A stretch of DNA of 8,097 nucleotides, from assembly GCA_026388755.1 (NCBI GenBank), contig JAPLJE010000475.1:1-8097 (forward strand). The letters are read 5' to 3'. Positions within the stretch are counted from its first letter, which is position 1. Each line of letters begins with the position of its first letter. The position numbers and the translations under genes were made by a program. This document shows, piece by piece, positions 6,587 to 8,097 of this stretch. The notes beneath the pieces are model-generated. The model ran no database searches, was not told the DNA's origin, and saw nothing but the letters and a program-made list of their open reading frames with translations. This DNA comes from Deltaproteobacteria bacterium. Lineage in GTDB: Bacteria; Desulfobacterota; Desulfobacteria; Desulfobacterales; Desulfatirhabdiaceae.

Positions 6587-7900
6587 ATGAAATTAAGACA
6601 GTTTACAGTTGTTCTGACAATGGTAATTCTGACGTTTTTTCTGGCATCGGATTTGATGGCCAACCCGATTGAGATTCAATTCTGGCATGCCCAAAGGGGT
6701 CCCCGGGCAGACACGCTGAACAAGATGGTGGATGCTTACAACAAATCTCAGACCAAGTATCAGGTCATTGCCTCCGAAAAGGGATCTTATGACGAAACCA
6801 TGAATGCCGGTATCGCCGCATTCCGATCCAACAAACAGCCACACATTCTTCAGGTCTATGAAGTCGGCACCCAAACCATGATGCTTTCAAAAGCCATATA
6901 CCCGGTGTACGATCTCATGAAGGACACGGGCCACAAAATCGACTGGAAATCCTATCTTCAGCCGGTTCTCTCCTATTACGTCTCATCCAATGGTGAACTG
7001 CAGTCCATGCCGTTTAATTCCTCGACACCGATCATGTATTATAACAAGGATCTTTTCAAGAAGGCCGGGCTCACCGGTCCTCCCAGAACCTGGGACGAGA
7101 TGGGCGAAGCCACCGCAAAGCTCGTGGCATCCGGGACCGAATACTGCATGACAGTTGCCTGGCAGACCTGGGTCATGATTGAAAACTACAGTGCCATTCA
7201 CGACATCCCGCTTTCCACAAAAGCCAACGGGTTTGACGGACTGGACACCGAGTTGACCATCAACAACCCCATGGTGGTGAAACACATGGAACGACTGAAG
7301 ACATGGTTGGATGACAAACGATTTACCTATGAGGAGCGGGAGTATAAAGGCCCGGAAGCCGCATTCATCTCCGGAAAATGCGCCATTTTGATGGACAGCA
7401 TCAGCGCTATCGGGGCCTTGAAGAAAAACATCAAATTCGACTGGGACGCCGCCCCGCTTCCGGTTGAAGCCTCCATGAAAGAGCCCCAGAACAGCATCAT
7501 CGGCGGCGCATCCCTGTGGGTTTTAAAAGGCCACCCCAAGGCGGAATATCAGGGGGTTGCCGATTTTCTGGCTTTTATTTCAAACGAGGATATGCAGATT
7601 CTCTGGCACAAGGAAACCGGTTATTTCCCAATCACCCTGCAGGCTTATCACAAACTGAAGGCTGACGGCTACTATCAGCAGGAACCACTTCAGGAAGTAG
7701 GACTTCTTCAGATGACCCGCAAGGATCCGACGGTGAATTCACGGGGAATCCGGCTGGGAAGCCTTTCTCAGATCCGCGATGTCATGAACGAAGAGCTGGA
7801 AATGCTCTGGCAGGGCAAAAAAACCGCCAAACAGGCACTGGATGAAGCAGTCAGCAGAAGCAATGAGATCCTGCGCCAGTTTGAAAAACGCAGTAAATAG
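6587..7900 (+). CDS. ugpB: Periplasmic sn-glycerol-3-phosphate binding protein UgpB
   Basis: A 437-residue extracellular solute-binding protein (family 1) that captures glycerol-3-phosphate in the periplasm and delivers it to UgpAE. A Sec signal peptide covers residues 1-25 (basic MKLRQ, hydrophobic core 7-20, cleavage after LMA25). The mature part follows Escherichia coli UgpB closely: FRSNKQPHILQVYEVGT (79-95), PFNSSTPIMYYNKD (142-155), AWQTW (191-195), IIGGASLWV (304-312), GYFPIT (345-350) and RGIRLG (386-391). These include the ligand-contacting serine, tryptophan, glycine, tyrosine and arginine blocks of the family. ATG at 6587 is preceded by AAAGGAGG with six-base spacing. It diverges from ugpC and is followed after 98 bases by ugpA. 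In E. coli this importer also takes up glycerophosphodiesters. Confidence 0.95.
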   Translation: MKLRQFTVVLTMVILTFFLASDLMANPIEIQFWHAQRGPRADTLNKMVDAYNKSQTKYQVIASEKGSYDETMNAGIAAFRSNKQPHILQVYEVGTQTMMLSKAIYPVYDLMKDTGHKIDWKSYLQPVLSYYVSSNGELQSMPFNSSTPIMYYNKDLFKKAGLTGPPRTWDEMGEATAKLVASGTEYCMTVAWQTWVMIENYSAIHDIPLSTKANGFDGLDTELTINNPMVVKHMERLKTWLDDKRFTYEEREYKGPEAAFISGKCAILMDSISAIGALKKNIKFDWDAAPLPVEASMKEPQNSIIGGASLWVLKGHPKAEYQGVADFLAFISNEDMQILWHKETGYFPITLQAYHKLKADGYYQQEPLQEVGLLQMTRKDPTVNSRGIRLGSLSQIRDVMNEELEMLWQGKKTAKQALDEAVSRSNEILRQFEKRSK

Positions 7901-7914
7901 CTCCGGGTTTAAGT

Positions 7915-7944
7915 CTGAAGGCTGAAGGATATTTCAGCCTTCAG
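7915..7944 (+). terminator. Strong intercistronic hairpin after ugpB (attenuator or message stabiliser)
   Basis: CTGAAGGCTGAA (7915-7926), loop GGATAT, then TTCAGCCTTCAG (7933-7944): a perfect 12-base stem. The bases after it (TCCGCCTATTTT) are not a proper U-run, so full termination is doubtful. It more likely sets ugpB above ugpA by partial termination or 3'-end protection, as is common after binding-protein genes. A second copy of TTCAGCCT at 7955-7962 can pair with the same left arm. Confidence 0.6.
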
Positions 7945-7998
7945 TCCGCCTATTTTCAGCCTGAACACTAACGCCAATAAAGGCAACCAAGCTAATCC

Positions 7999-8097
7999 AT
8001 GCTGAAGCGCTCTTTCTTTTCCAGCAAATACCTGCCCTACCTGCTGATTCTGCCTCAGACGCTTGTAATTTTGACTTTTTTCTACTGGCCAGCAGCT
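7999..8097 (+). CDS. ugpA: sn-Glycerol-3-phosphate ABC permease UgpA, 5' end only
   Basis: The first 33 codons of a gene running out of the window: MLKRSFFSSKYLPYLLILPQ followed by TLVILTFFYWPAA. A short basic cytoplasmic N-terminus leads into the first membrane helix, with the YLPYLL-x-PQ and F-x-WPA pattern typical of UgpA. UgpA and UgpE together form the inner-membrane channel powered by UgpC. An in-frame TAA at 7993 fixes the start at or just after the ATG at 7999. There is no good Shine-Dalgarno directly before it, only weak purines, which may keep permease output below that of UgpB. Naming rests on the short N-terminus plus the preceding ugpB. Confidence 0.85.
   Translation, partial: MLKRSFFSSKYLPYLLILPQTLVILTFFYWPAA

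Overview
The window reads as a bacterial chromosome segment of roughly balanced G+C content. Codon use and protein style suggest an anaerobic Gram-negative, most plausibly a Desulfobacterota (sulfate-reducer-like) genome. That assignment is an inference from the protein sequences only. No rRNA, tRNA, CRISPR array or transposase is visible.

Left part (1-2426, all + strand): the window opens inside the 3' end of a Phd/YefM-type antitoxin gene. Its stop codon overlaps the start of a small membrane methyltransferase of the isoprenylcysteine carboxyl methyltransferase/phospholipid methyltransferase type. A 250-base gap follows. It carries a sigma70-like promoter with a 19-base palindrome lying between the -35 and -10 elements. 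Next comes a two-gene unit: a DJ-1/PfpI-family protein and a soluble HD-GYP-domain protein, probably a cyclic-di-GMP phosphodiesterase.

Middle (2410-6323, all - strand): reading from right to left, the genes are ugpC (ATPase of the glycerol-3-phosphate ABC importer), glpA and glpB (subunits of the anaerobic glycerol-3-phosphate dehydrogenase). glpB is broken by a frameshift at about 3065, and about 60 residues seem to be missing at the same point. glpA is open throughout but appears to lack about five residues in the first helix of its FAD-binding fold. No glpC follows; glpB runs tail-to-tail into the HD-GYP gene and overlaps it by 17 bases.

Right part (6587-8097, + strand): ugpB (periplasmic glycerol-3-phosphate binding protein) is followed by a strong intercistronic hairpin and the first 33 codons of ugpA (permease). 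ugpB and ugpC diverge from a 263-base region holding a good promoter and two palindromes.

Together the right two thirds form a glycerol-3-phosphate uptake-and-oxidation locus. Import is by UgpBA(E)C and oxidation to dihydroxyacetone phosphate is by GlpAB. The ATPase gene sits in the catabolic operon rather than with the other transport genes. The lesions in glpA and glpB suggest either that the oxidation branch is decaying or that the assembly contains small deletions. I found no convincing wholly new system. The most useful second looks are the paired glp lesions, the promoter-embedded palindrome, the divergent DJ-1 active site and the antitoxin/methyltransferase fusion of reading units.
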